Source: an uncultured Acidobacteriaceae bacterium (GTDB lineage: Bacteria > Acidobacteriota > Terriglobia > Terriglobales > Acidobacteriaceae). Taken from it: a stretch of DNA of 64,000 bases. Position 1 is the first letter of the stretch, and each line of letters starts with the position of its first letter. The notes beneath the pieces were generated by a model. That model searched no databases and was not told where the DNA came from. It saw nothing but the letters and a program-made list of their open reading frames with translations. The DNA lies in the NCBI GenBank assembly GCA_903849645.1, contig CAINJJ010000056.1:1-64000 (forward strand). The letters run 5' to 3'. Shown here piece after piece: positions 45,400-54,197 of the stretch. The translations under genes and the position numbers were made by a program.

Positions 45400-45405
45400 T
45401 ATACT
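45400..45405 (+). promoter_or_regulatory. Candidate -10 box of infC
   Basis: TATACT 77 nt upstream of the infC start; the best -35 (TTTCAC, 16 nt upstream) is poor. The gap 45262-45481 holds no gene. Confidence 0.4.
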
Positions 45406-45481
45406 CAGTGTGCGCCCGTGCGTCCGCGGCCAGTTCCGGTTGTTCCGGACAGCGGACCCCGACGACTCTTGGAGGAGCACC

Positions 45482-46093
45482 ATCGCACTCGACAAACGTT
45501 CAGCAAAGTCTTTTGTTCGCATCAACGACCGCATTCGCGCACGCGAAATCCGCGTAATCGACGAAAACGGCGAGCAGCTCGGCATTCTGGCCCCTTTTGA
45601 AGCGCTTCGCATGGCCCGTGAACGCGGCCTCGACCTCGTCGAGGTCTCTCCCAACGCTGTTCCGCCCGTCTGCCGCATCCAGGACTACGGCCGCTTCCTC
45701 TACGAGAAGGAAAAGAGCGACCGCGCCGCCAAAAAGAAGCAGAAAGTCATCGTCGTCAAGGAGTGCAAGTTCTCCGTCACCGTCGACGAGCACGACTACC
45801 AGACCAAGAAGAACCAGGCCGTCCGCTTCCTCAACGACGGCGACAAGGTCAAGGCCAGCCTCCGCTTCCGCGGCCGCCAGATGGCCCACCGCGAGCTGGG
45901 TTACGCCATCATCAACCGCCTCATCCAGGACATCGGCGAGGCCGGCATCGTCGAGTTCATGCCCCGCATGGAAGGCACCATTCTGCATGCGATTCTGGCT
46001 CCGAGCAAAAAGCAGGAAGCCCCCAAGCCCAAGCCTCCCGCGCCCCCGGCGCCGGTGGCCGCGCCCAAGGCGCCCGTGCCCCAGGCTCAGTAA
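45482..46093 (+). CDS. infC: Translation initiation factor IF-3, ATC start
   Basis: 203 aa when started at ATC 45482. Sequence: N-domain (ALDKRSAKSFVRINDRIRAR, EIRVIDENGEQLGI), linker, C-domain (VKECKFSVTVDEHDYQTKK, KASLRFRGRQMAHRELG). A strong GGAGGAG at 45471-45477 lies 4 nt before the ATC, and no ATG, GTG or TTG occurs at a sensible place. infC genes are known to use rare starts (AUU in E. coli) for autoregulation, since IF-3 rejects them. The C-terminus has a Pro/Ala/Lys tail. Normally followed by rpmI; here the next such gene is 8.7 kb away. Confidence 0.93.
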   Translation: MALDKRSAKSFVRINDRIRAREIRVIDENGEQLGILAPFEALRMARERGLDLVEVSPNAVPPVCRIQDYGRFLYEKEKSDRAAKKKQKVIVVKECKFSVTVDEHDYQTKKNQAVRFLNDGDKVKASLRFRGRQMAHRELGYAIINRLIQDIGEAGIVEFMPRMEGTILHAILAPSKKQEAPKPKPPAPPAPVAAPKAPVPQAQ

Positions 46094-46120
46094 GCCCCCT
46101 CGCCAGCTCTCAAATCCCCA

Positions 46121-46143
46121 AGGCCGTCCTCTCCGGACGGCCT
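46121..46143 (+). terminator. infC terminator hairpin
   Basis: AGGCCGTCC-TCTCC-GGACGGCCT, perfect 9-bp stem 28 nt after the infC stop, with no clear T-tract. It separates infC from the restriction genes. Confidence 0.6.
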
Positions 46144-46194
46144 CGGCGTTAGATGAGGTGGTCTTATGCAGATGAACTGCTTCCTGCTAAAATC

Positions 46195-46206
46195 CCGCCT
46201 AGGCGG
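46195..46206. promoter_or_regulatory. Perfect 12-bp palindrome before the nuclease gene
   Basis: CCGCCTAGGCGG, 8 nt upstream of the HNH nuclease start. Such a position fits an operator; a controller protein gene is not adjacent. Possibly also bound by the methyltransferase itself. Confidence 0.4.
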
Positions 46207-46214
46207 AATTGTGA

Positions 46215-47402
46215 ATGTGGCGATGGGACCAAGGGCATCTCGCGTATTTCCAGTTTGATGCTTTGCGTCAGATGTCTGCCTTCGCGACGAGGCACGATTT
46301 CAAGACTGCCGGGCGGCGGGAACTCAAGGCAGAGACCGGGCTCGATTTTGCAGCACCGGTCACGCATAGTCCGTGGCGGAACTATTCCAGAGTGCTTAAG
46401 CTCTGTCTCGTGGTGAGCGAGTTGGGCGGAATCGCGCAACCAACCCGCGTTGCGCAGCTCCTTGCGTCCCCAGGAACAGTTACCTGCGACGAATACCTCC
46501 ATTTCCTTGCGCGCGCCTTCACAGACCCGTCGCCGGCACTTGAAGGGTGGCAGCCCAACGCCGTCTGTCGCTACCCGCTCTTGTTTGCTCTCAAATATCT
46601 GCTAATTAAGAGGGCAGTTCTCCATGAGCCGGTTTCAACGCTTGCGGAGGTTTTTGGCGCGTACCTTCAGACTGGGCTCGTCGGGGATGAACCTGATGCG
46701 GATTTTGTCGATGCCGTTGGCCGCCGAGGGAGATTTGAGGTTGCGGGACGGAATTTGGACAACGCCTCAATTCGCCAGGCGAGGGAAAGCATAAAGGTAA
46801 TTTCGCAGATTTCGTATCTACATCTAGAGAACCTGAGGATCGTTCTATCCCTTGATGCAACGAGTGCGCTGTCAATTCTTCAAGCACTCAGGCCAGTTCG
46901 AGGACAAAAGGCTACCAACCGTGAGGCTGAACTGCGAAGGTTGGCAGGACAGTTCAAGGCGGACGAGGAAACCAGTTTCGCTAGTTATTTGAACTCTGCA
47001 GCTAACGATGTAATTCAGAGCGGCTTTGTGGAGGGAAGCAAAGTCAAGAAGTCTCACCTCGTGATCGAGCGAAACAACCGCTTGAGAGAAGCATATTTCC
47101 GTTCCCATCGTTCACCTCTTTGCGATGTGTGTTCGCTTGACACGAAGGCCACATATCCTTGGGCGAAGCGAGTTCTCGACTTGCACCATTTACTTCCCCT
47201 TTCTTCCGGAATACAGGTAAAGAAAGCGAGCACGACCTTCGATGACCTTGTGCCTGTCTGCCCAAGTTGCCATCGAGCCATCCACCGATTCTACGATCAA
47301 TGGCTGACTCGCGAGGGGTTGGACGACTTCCCGAATGAAGTGCAAGCTCGAGTGGTTTATCAGAACTTAAAATCTGGATTCCGTGGGGCTATCCATGCAT
47401 AG
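46215..47402 (+). CDS. HNH restriction endonuclease (partner of C5 methyltransferase)
   Basis: 395 aa. The C-terminal third is an HNH zinc-finger nuclease: CDVC (about 306), LDLHHLLPLSSG, and VPVCPSCHRAIHR. The first 300 residues are unassigned and probably give DNA recognition. It overlaps the 5-methylcytosine methyltransferase gene, so together they form a type II restriction-modification pair. The coding sequence is visibly less GC-rich than neighbours, a sign of transfer. The ribosome binding site is weak. Specificity unknown. Confidence 0.82.
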   Translation: MWRWDQGHLAYFQFDALRQMSAFATRHDFKTAGRRELKAETGLDFAAPVTHSPWRNYSRVLKLCLVVSELGGIAQPTRVAQLLASPGTVTCDEYLHFLARAFTDPSPALEGWQPNAVCRYPLLFALKYLLIKRAVLHEPVSTLAEVFGAYLQTGLVGDEPDADFVDAVGRRGRFEVAGRNLDNASIRQARESIKVISQISYLHLENLRIVLSLDATSALSILQALRPVRGQKATNREAELRRLAGQFKADEETSFASYLNSAANDVIQSGFVEGSKVKKSHLVIERNNRLREAYFRSHRSPLCDVCSLDTKATYPWAKRVLDLHHLLPLSSGIQVKKASTTFDDLVPVCPSCHRAIHRFYDQWLTREGLDDFPNEVQARVVYQNLKSGFRGAIHA

Positions 47403-48609
47403 CCTTCTGTTTCCTGACTTGAAAGCTGTGACCGTGAAGGCTGCACTTCAAGCGAAGTTGCTGACCCGCGCGGTGAGTTCAGGAGAGCCGCTGTCCGTGA
47501 TTCTGCGCAATGCAGGCCTGAGCTACGACGATCTTGTATATGAGAGAAGCAAGACTGGAAGGCGGAGTGTCGGTGCCCCGCTCTCGCTGGAGAGACTTGT
47601 ACAGCCTGAAAATGGCGTTCCAATTGTTAGCTTCTTTACAGGATGCGGCGGTATGGACCTCGGGCTGGAAGCTGTCGGCTTCGGGCAGGTTGCTTCCTTT
47701 GAAATCAATGATCTCTTCTGTTCGACATTGCGCCATAACCGACCTGATTGGCGGGTCTTCGGCCCTCCTGATCATTCGGGAGACGTTTCAAATTTTGAAG
47801 ATGTTGCTAGCGTACTCCGGAAGTTAATCCCAAGCCCATTCGAGGGCCTATTTGTTGGGGGGCCACCATGCCAGCCGTTTTCAATTGCGTCCAATCAGCG
47901 GTTCGCAAAGTGGGGCGAAAACTTCAAACGAACCGGATTCGCCCACGAGAAGAACGGTAATCTCCTCTTTGACTTTGTAAGGCTCATTGTTAAGTTCAAG
48001 CCAAGAGCGTTCATTATTGAAAATGTTCCAGGACTAAGGGATCTGGACGGCGGAGAGCAGTTGTCCGAAGCTGTCAAGATGCTCGAAAGTGCGGGTTACA
48101 AGGTAGAGGAACCATTCGTCTTGGACGCATCGCATTTTGGAATCGCCCAACAAAGACAGAGGCTGTTTGTGGTGGGAAATCGCGCAGGCCTTTCTTTTAC
48201 TCGCCCACAGCCTGCGGTGGCTTGGGTTGGCGCTGGAAGCGCACTCACGCACGGCTCACTAAACGCTCCAAATAATGAGACCCGAGAGCACAAAGCAGAG
48301 TCAATTCTGAGATACATGAGGCTCGACTATGGTGAGCGGGACCAACTCGGGCGAGTCGACAGGCTTGATCCAGGGCTTCCCTCGAAGACTGTGATTGCCG
48401 GTGGAACAAAGGGGGGCGGTAGGTCCCATCTACATCCAGAGATTCCGCGAACACTTAGTGTTCGGGAAAGCGCACGGCTCCAGACCTTTCCGGAGGACTA
48501 TGTCTTCCTAGGACCCACAGCGCGACAGTTTACCCAGGTTGGGAACGCCGTCCCCCCAGTGCTCGCGGCTCAACTTGGGACCAGCGTCTTTCGAAGTTAT
48601 TTTCGTTAA
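47395..48609 (+). CDS. DNA (cytosine-5) methyltransferase
   Basis: 404 aa from ATG 47395 (a GTG at 47383 is also possible). An N-terminal 75-residue extension precedes the MTase domain: motif I IVSFFTGCGGMDLGLEAVGF, motif IV GGPPCQPFS (catalytic Cys 159), motif VI IIENVPGL, motif VIII QQRQRLFVVG, and motifs IX-X (RESARLQTFP, QVGNAVPP). All are intact. It protects host DNA from the HNH nuclease encoded just upstream, overlapping by 8 nt. Less GC-rich than the backbone. Confidence 0.95.
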   Translation: MHSLLFPDLKAVTVKAALQAKLLTRAVSSGEPLSVILRNAGLSYDDLVYERSKTGRRSVGAPLSLERLVQPENGVPIVSFFTGCGGMDLGLEAVGFGQVASFEINDLFCSTLRHNRPDWRVFGPPDHSGDVSNFEDVASVLRKLIPSPFEGLFVGGPPCQPFSIASNQRFAKWGENFKRTGFAHEKNGNLLFDFVRLIVKFKPRAFIIENVPGLRDLDGGEQLSEAVKMLESAGYKVEEPFVLDASHFGIAQQRQRLFVVGNRAGLSFTRPQPAVAWVGAGSALTHGSLNAPNNETREHKAESILRYMRLDYGERDQLGRVDRLDPGLPSKTVIAGGTKGGGRSHLHPEIPRTLSVRESARLQTFPEDYVFLGPTARQFTQVGNAVPPVLAAQLGTSVFRSYFR

Positions 48610-48629
48610 TCTGGCAACGAACGCAACCT

Positions 48630-50891
48630 ATGCCGCTTCAGTCCTGCCCCGTGTATTCTGTCGGCATGTCCCTTGCCCGCGCATTTCTTTTCGCAACGTC
48701 GTTCTTTTGCGCGATGCTCGCCCTGCCTCTGCTCGCGTTCGCGCCGGTGCTTGCCGCCCAAGCCCCGACGGATCCCGCCCCAGTGACCTCCAGCGCGGCG
48801 GCCCATTGGCCCACGAGCGAAGACCTGCGCCACCTCAAGTCCATCAGCGCCCCCCGGCTCTCGCCCGATGGCAAACAGGTCCTCTTCTCCATCACTGAGT
48901 CCACCGCCGACGGAGCCGCAACCCACCTCTGGCTTGCCCCGGTCGGTGCGCCCGCCGCCAAGCCCCGCCAGATCACCTTCTCGCCCCCTTCCGACAAGAA
49001 GGGTGAACACGCCGCCCAATGGACTCCCGACGGTTCAGCCCTCTTCTTCCTCGCCCACCGCGGAGAAAACACCCAGCTCTTCCGTCTTGACCTCCGCGGC
49101 GGCGAGGCCGCTCCCTTGGACCTCAAAGTCCTGCCCCCGGTCGACGAATCCAAAGAGAGAGACGCCCTCCCGTCCGCAGCAGCCGCTACCCCGGCCCCCG
49201 CTCCAAACCCAGCATCCAGTCCAGAAAAGAAGCTTGACGCCGCCCCCGAGCCGCTGCCCCTCGATGTCTCCGGATTTGCGCTCTCCGAAGACGGAAAATG
49301 GCTCGCCCTCTGGGCCGCCGATCCTGAAACTCCCGGCGAGAAGAAGCAGAAAGACGCCAAGGCCGACGCTTCCTGGGTCAACCACGACCGGCACCTCACC
49401 CGCCTCTACCTTGCCGCGCTCAGGCCCGATGGCGTCCTCGACGGCCCCCTGCGCCCCGCCGCCGTCCCGGCCGATGTCCAGTCAGCCCTCTGGTCTCCGG
49501 ACTCGGCGCATCTGTGGGTCGCCACCGAGCAGCCCAATGACGCCTCCGACCTTGGCCCCGCCTCCGCCGCCTGGCTGCTCGACCCCGCCGCCCCCGCCCA
49601 GCCCGTCAAGCTCGATGCCGTACCTGCGACCCTCGGCCGCGGGGCCGCCTGGCGTCCCGACGGCCGCGAAATCGCCTTTCCTGCCCAGACGCCCCAGGAC
49701 GCGCCACCCGGCTACGAAGAGCTCTTCGCTCTCTCCGTCGGTCCGGGCGCTGCCTCGATTCAGCCGCGCCCTCTCACCGCCGGTTTTGCCGGGCAGGTCA
49801 ACGCCTCCAGCCTCTTCTACACCGCGGATGGATCTCTCGTAGCCCTGGCCGGCGTCGGCACCCGCTCCCTCCCCATCCGCATCGCCCCCGGCGCTCCAGC
49901 GCAGCCCGTCGCAGCCACTCCCGCCACGGGCGTCGTCTCCGCGCTCTCGACCAATCGCCGCCAAACCGGCTGGGTCTGGCTGGCCGAGAGCGGCGGCACG
50001 CCCCAAAGCCTCTGTTTCGCCCCCCAGCTCGGCGCCGTCTGCCAGCCTGTACCCATCCCGGCGCTTGCCCCCGCCGGACTCCGTACCCTCGCCCCGGAAC
50101 TTGTTCGCTGGCAGAGCGGCAAACTCACCATCGAGGGCCTGCTCTACCTGCCGCCGCTCTCCGGCTCGGCCAAAGCCCCCCTCGTCGTCGACGTCCACGG
50201 CGGCCCCTTCGGCGCTTGGGAGCAGCATAACGACGCCTTCGCCGCCTTCCTCGTCGGCCAGGGCTGGGCCGTCCTCCAACCCAACCCCCGCGGCTCCTCC
50301 AACTATGGCGTCCCCTTTGCCGCCGCCAACAAGAACGACCTCGGCGGCGGCGACTACCAGGACGTGATGGCCGGAGTCGACGCCGTTCTGGCCAAGTACC
50401 CCCTCGACCCCGCCCGCATGGCCCTCATCGGCTACAGCTACGGCGGTGAAATGGCAGGCTTTGTCGAGGGCAAGACCGACCGCTTCAAGGCCATTGTCAG
50501 CGGCGCTCCGGTCATCGACCAGTTCAGCGAATACGGCACCGAAAAGGACTCCTGGTACGACCGTTGGTACTTCGGCAAGCCCTGGGAGCACCTTCAGGAC
50601 GCCTGGCGGCAGAGCCCGCTCTCCGGCGCATCGCGCGCCAAGACGCCCTTCCTGCTCCTCCAGGGCCAGGCTGACGTCACCGACCCCCTCGGCCAGGCCC
50701 AGGAGATGTATCGCGCCCTGCGTCAGGCCGGCGTGCCCGTCGAACTTGTCACCTACCCCCGCGAAGACCACGGTCCCCTCGCCATGGGCCTTTACGGACA
50801 CCCGGTTCCCGAGCCCTGGCACGGCTTCGACGCCCGCCGCCGCCTGGTCGACTTCATCCAGAAAGCCTTCGCCGCCACTCCCGCCCAGTGA
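48630..50891 (+). CDS. S9-family serine peptidase, exported
   Basis: 753 aa (or 741 from ATG 48666, which sits directly before the signal sequence and behind a TATTCT box). A signal peptide is followed by a beta-propeller region with WD-like repeats (ISAPRLSPDGKQVLF, AAQWTPDGSALFFL, SALWSPDSAHLWV). The C-terminal alpha/beta hydrolase domain has GYSYGGEMAG (Ser), GQADVTDP (Asp) and REDHGP (His). Related to acylaminoacyl- and dipeptidyl-peptidases. An Ala/Pro insert lies near 180-205. Confidence 0.9.
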   Translation: MPLQSCPVYSVGMSLARAFLFATSFFCAMLALPLLAFAPVLAAQAPTDPAPVTSSAAAHWPTSEDLRHLKSISAPRLSPDGKQVLFSITESTADGAATHLWLAPVGAPAAKPRQITFSPPSDKKGEHAAQWTPDGSALFFLAHRGENTQLFRLDLRGGEAAPLDLKVLPPVDESKERDALPSAAAATPAPAPNPASSPEKKLDAAPEPLPLDVSGFALSEDGKWLALWAADPETPGEKKQKDAKADASWVNHDRHLTRLYLAALRPDGVLDGPLRPAAVPADVQSALWSPDSAHLWVATEQPNDASDLGPASAAWLLDPAAPAQPVKLDAVPATLGRGAAWRPDGREIAFPAQTPQDAPPGYEELFALSVGPGAASIQPRPLTAGFAGQVNASSLFYTADGSLVALAGVGTRSLPIRIAPGAPAQPVAATPATGVVSALSTNRRQTGWVWLAESGGTPQSLCFAPQLGAVCQPVPIPALAPAGLRTLAPELVRWQSGKLTIEGLLYLPPLSGSAKAPLVVDVHGGPFGAWEQHNDAFAAFLVGQGWAVLQPNPRGSSNYGVPFAAANKNDLGGGDYQDVMAGVDAVLAKYPLDPARMALIGYSYGGEMAGFVEGKTDRFKAIVSGAPVIDQFSEYGTEKDSWYDRWYFGKPWEHLQDAWRQSPLSGASRAKTPFLLLQGQADVTDPLGQAQEMYRALRQAGVPVELVTYPREDHGPLAMGLYGHPVPEPWHGFDARRRLVDFIQKAFAATPAQ

Positions 50892-50903
50892 TACCCGCGC
50901 GCG

Positions 50904-50934
50904 CCCATTCGCCATCTTTCCGGCGAATGGGTGG
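50904..50934. repeat. REP-like palindrome after the S9 gene
   Basis: CCCATTCGCC (50904-50913) pairs perfectly with GGCGAATGGG (50922-50931), followed by TGGGAGACCCC. Same layout as the hairpin at 24214-24249, also downstream of a gene. Confidence 0.75.
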
Positions 50935-50970
50935 GAGACCCCAAAACCCGAATACTCACCCCGGTGGAAG

Positions 50971-50990
50971 CAGGGGCATTCATGCCCCTG
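50971..50990. repeat. CAGGGGCAT palindrome, copy 1
   Basis: CAGGGGCAT-TC-ATGCCCCTG, perfect 9-bp arms. The same palindrome, differing only in the spacer, occurs at 55690-55709. Confidence 0.8.
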
Positions 50991-51056
50991 AACGCAAGGC
51001 CTCAACGGGGCCCTCAGGCCCGGAGCTGCCATCTCGATCCCGCGTCCCGCGCCGCC

Positions 51057-51824
51057 TCAATCCCACCGCAGCGCCCGCAACTCCTTCACCTTCATGGGCG
51101 GCAGCGGCAACACAATAAACCCCTCCCGCCAGTGCCCATCCTCGCGCCGCGGCGGTTGCCCCACAATCCGCGCCCCCGCGCCCGTCTCCTGCTCCAGTTC
51201 CAGCCCCGCCAGCCCGCCCACGATCGCCTGCAACTGGTCGTGATTGGGCGGCCGGTTCACCGTCAGCGGCGCCAGAGCGCGCAGCGCGCCAAACGCCTCC
51301 GCCAGGTCGCTCACCCGGCAGCGCCGCTTGGACGGCAGCGGCTTCAGCCCCAGCGACTTCCATGCCGCAAACGGATAGCTCTCCACCAGTACTCTCTGCT
51401 GATTCTGTTCCTGCGGCGAACCCGGCCGGGCCGCCGTCTCCAGCCGCCGCCACCCCCGCCGGCAAAGCCCCTCATACACATCCAGGCAAAACTCCGCGAA
51501 ACGCCGGTACGTCACCGGCTTCACCATCCCCGGCAGCCCCGTCTTGGCCGCGGTGTTCAGTTGCCGCTCGCTCACCCGCGCGTGCTCCAGGCCGTTGCCT
51601 TCTGACTTCCACGCCTGCGGTCCGTCCAGCAGCAGCACCCGGATGCCCCGCACCCCACATTCGTGATTCAGCCGGCCCGCCAGCGTCTGCGCGTCCACTG
51701 GCCCCGCGTCGTTCCAGGGCAGAATTTCGCAGTCAACCGCTCCCCCGGCTCCCGTCCGGTCAAGCACCACGATGCCCAGGTCCGACCAGCGGCCAAAGGC
51801 GAGATCCACAGAAAGCACAGCCAT
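51057..51824 (-). CDS. DUF429 family protein
   Basis: 255 aa. Begins MAVLSVDLAFGRWSDLGIVVLD, an RNase H-like first strand with an Asp (D7) as in DUF429 proteins, and continues with DGPQAWK and VLVESYPFAAWKSLG, which are family features. The fold suggests a nuclease-like activity but none is established. Stands alone, convergent with the S9 peptidase gene. Confidence 0.82.
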   Translation of the reverse strand: MAVLSVDLAFGRWSDLGIVVLDRTGAGGAVDCEILPWNDAGPVDAQTLAGRLNHECGVRGIRVLLLDGPQAWKSEGNGLEHARVSERQLNTAAKTGLPGMVKPVTYRRFAEFCLDVYEGLCRRGWRRLETAARPGSPQEQNQQRVLVESYPFAAWKSLGLKPLPSKRRCRVSDLAEAFGALRALAPLTVNRPPNHDQLQAIVGGLAGLELEQETGAGARIVGQPPRREDGHWREGFIVLPLPPMKVKELRALRWD

Positions 51825-51975
51825 CCCCTGACCCTAACGCCGCCGCTCCCGCCCGCGCAATCCATCACCCCCGCCGCCGCCGCCACTCCCAACCGCAAAT
51901 GAAACCGCGGGCCGATTCGGAACCCGCCCCCGCACCCCAAAACCTGCCCGGCGCTGTGCTAAACTCCCTCACGTC

Positions 51976-53583
51976 ATGCGAATCCCACTCCGTGCGCTCC
52001 CAACTTTGCTCCTCCTTGCGGGCCTGTCCGCCACACCCCTCGCCGCTCAGGACCCCGCCGCCCCCCACCTTGAAAAACGCGGTGTCACCACCCAGCTCAT
52101 CGTCGACGGCAAGCCCTTTATCATGCTCTCCGGAGAGCTCCACAACTCCTCCTCCTCCTCCCTCGACTACATGAAGCCCCTCTGGCCCAAACTCACCGCC
52201 ATGGGCCTCAACTCCGTCGTCACCCCGCTCAGTTGGGAGCTTGTCGAGCCAGTCGAAGGCCACTACGACTTCGCCCTCGTCGACGGCCTCCTCGCCCAGG
52301 CCCGCGACAACCACCAGCGCATCGTCTTCCTCTGGCTCGCCTCATGGAAGAACGGCATGTCCAGCTACGCCCCCGTCTGGGTCAAGCAGGATACCCGCCG
52401 CTTCCCCCGCGTCGTCGAGCACGGCGCCGAGGTTGAAATCCTCTCTCCCGCCTCCGCCGCCACCCAGGAGGCCGACGCCCGCGCCTACGCCGCACTCATG
52501 CAGCACATCAAGGAGGTGGACTCCCGCGATCACACCGTCCTCATGATGCAGGTCGAAAACGAAGTGGGCGTCCTCGGCGACTCCCGCGACCACTCCCCCG
52601 CCGCCAACAAGGCCTTCGCCGCCCCCGTCCCTCCCGAGCTGACCGCCTACCTCAAGGCCCACCGCGACAACCTCTATCCCCAGTTGCGCGCACTCTGGGA
52701 GGCCAACGGCGCACGCACCGCCGGCTCCTGGGCCGAGGTCTTCGGCGACACCACCCGCGCCGATGAAATCTTCATGGCCTGGCACTATGCCCGCTTCATC
52801 CAGGCCGTCACCGCCAAGGGCAAGGCCGCCTACAACCTCCCCATGTACGTGAACACCTGGCTCGCCGGCGACGCCACCACCCCCGGCGACTTCCCCTCCG
52901 GCTGCCCCGAGCCCTGGGTCGTCGATGTCTGGAAGGCCGCCGGCTCCGCCCTCGACTTCTACTCCCCCGACCTCTACGCCTCCAACTTTGCCGAGTGGAG
53001 CCATCGCTACCACCGCGATGGCAACCCCCTCTACATGCCCGAGACCCGCGGCGGCGCTGCCGGAGCGGCCAACATCTTCTACGCCCTCGGCGAAGAGGCC
53101 GGCTTCGGCTTCTCCCCCTTCGGCATCGAAGACGAGATGGACGAAAAAGGCGACCTGGCCCAGAGCTACAAGGCCCTCGCCGCCCTCGCCCCTCTCCTCG
53201 CCGAGCACCAGGCCGCCGGCGACGTGCACGGCTTCACCCTCGACAAGAACAACTCCTCGGTCGACTTCACCCTCGGCGGCTACACCGTCCACGTCACCCT
53301 CGATGAAATCTTCGGCTACCACGCTGACTCGGGCTACGGCCTCCTCATGGCCACCGGCAAGGACCAGTTCCTCGGTCTCGGCAAGGGCTTCCGCGTCTCC
53401 TTCACCCCCCGTGCCGCCGGCCCTCAGGTCGGCATCGCCGCTGTTGACGACGGCAGCTTCGAAAACGGAGCATGGGTACCCGGCCGCCGCCTCAACGGCG
53501 ATGAAAACGACCAGGGCAAGGGCTGGCGCTTCGACCCACGCCACCTCAGCACCATCAAGGTGACCCTCTACCACTTCGAATAG
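51976..53583 (+). CDS. GH35-like glycoside hydrolase with DUF5597 domain, exported
   Basis: 535 aa. Sec signal (cleavage near LAAQ, 24), then a GH35/GH42-type (beta/alpha)8 domain: FIMLSGELHNSSSS, the acid/base E196 in QVENEVG, and the probable nucleophile E356 in YMPETRGG. A C-terminal DUF5597 domain follows. Likely a beta-galactosidase-type enzyme acting on plant or microbial polysaccharide. Alone in transcription unit. Confidence 0.9.
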   Translation: MRIPLRALPTLLLLAGLSATPLAAQDPAAPHLEKRGVTTQLIVDGKPFIMLSGELHNSSSSSLDYMKPLWPKLTAMGLNSVVTPLSWELVEPVEGHYDFALVDGLLAQARDNHQRIVFLWLASWKNGMSSYAPVWVKQDTRRFPRVVEHGAEVEILSPASAATQEADARAYAALMQHIKEVDSRDHTVLMMQVENEVGVLGDSRDHSPAANKAFAAPVPPELTAYLKAHRDNLYPQLRALWEANGARTAGSWAEVFGDTTRADEIFMAWHYARFIQAVTAKGKAAYNLPMYVNTWLAGDATTPGDFPSGCPEPWVVDVWKAAGSALDFYSPDLYASNFAEWSHRYHRDGNPLYMPETRGGAAGAANIFYALGEEAGFGFSPFGIEDEMDEKGDLAQSYKALAALAPLLAEHQAAGDVHGFTLDKNNSSVDFTLGGYTVHVTLDEIFGYHADSGYGLLMATGKDQFLGLGKGFRVSFTPRAAGPQVGIAAVDDGSFENGAWVPGRRLNGDENDQGKGWRFDPRHLSTIKVTLYHFE

Positions 53584-53784
53584 CGCCTCAACCCACTCCA
53601 CCCGCGGGGGCGGCTCACCAGCCCCCGCCACCCCTCAGTCCATCTCGACACCCCCTACCCCCCTCATTCATAATGGGTAACACCACCCCGCCGCATCGCC
53701 ATGAGGGTGGCCCGCATCCCCTCCTGCCTGGGTTCCAACCTCCACTTGCAAGCCAGGGCTCAGGCCCGGAAAAGGATTCGTACC

Positions 53785-54195
53785 ATGACCTACGCTCCCC
53801 GCGTTCGCCTCTCCCCCAGCCGCAAAATCCTGCCCGCCCTCCTCGTGGCCCTCCTCCTGCTCGCGGCGCCCACCCTCCGCGCCCACCACGGCCTCGCCGC
53901 CTTTGACACCACCCACACCATCAAGCTCGAAGGCGCCATCACCGGCCAGGACTGGGTCAACCCCCACGCCTTCATCTATGTCGACGTCAAGGGCGCCGAC
54001 GGCAAGGTCGTCAACTGGAAGCTCGAACTCGGTAGCCTCGGCATGCTTACCAAGTACGGCGGCTGGACCGAGAAGACCGCCAAACGCGGCCTCAAGGTCA
54101 CCTTCCAGGGCTTCCCCGCCAAAGACGGCTCCCCCTACCTCTCCCTGGGCAGAATGTGGTTCCCTGACGGCCAGTCCCTTGAAGGCAAGCCCTAG
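53785..54195 (+). CDS. DUF6152 exported protein
   Basis: 136 aa. Signal ending LRAHHG; the HHGLAAFDTTHTIKLEGAI and DWVNPHAFIYVDVK stretches and the LELGSLGMLTKYGW-like segment are typical of DUF6152. Small periplasmic protein of unknown role, common in Acidobacteriota. ATG 53785 with GGAAAAGGA upstream. Followed by a small membrane protein gene 2 nt later. Confidence 0.85.
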   Translation: MTYAPRVRLSPSRKILPALLVALLLLAAPTLRAHHGLAAFDTTHTIKLEGAITGQDWVNPHAFIYVDVKGADGKVVNWKLELGSLGMLTKYGGWTEKTAKRGLKVTFQGFPAKDGSPYLSLGRMWFPDGQSLEGKP

Positions 54196-54197
54196 CC

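Noticed and set aside
53640-53784. Earlier start for the DUF6152 gene at 53701
   Set aside because: It would place 28 non-hydrophobic residues before a clear signal peptide; ATG 53785 has a good ribosome binding site.
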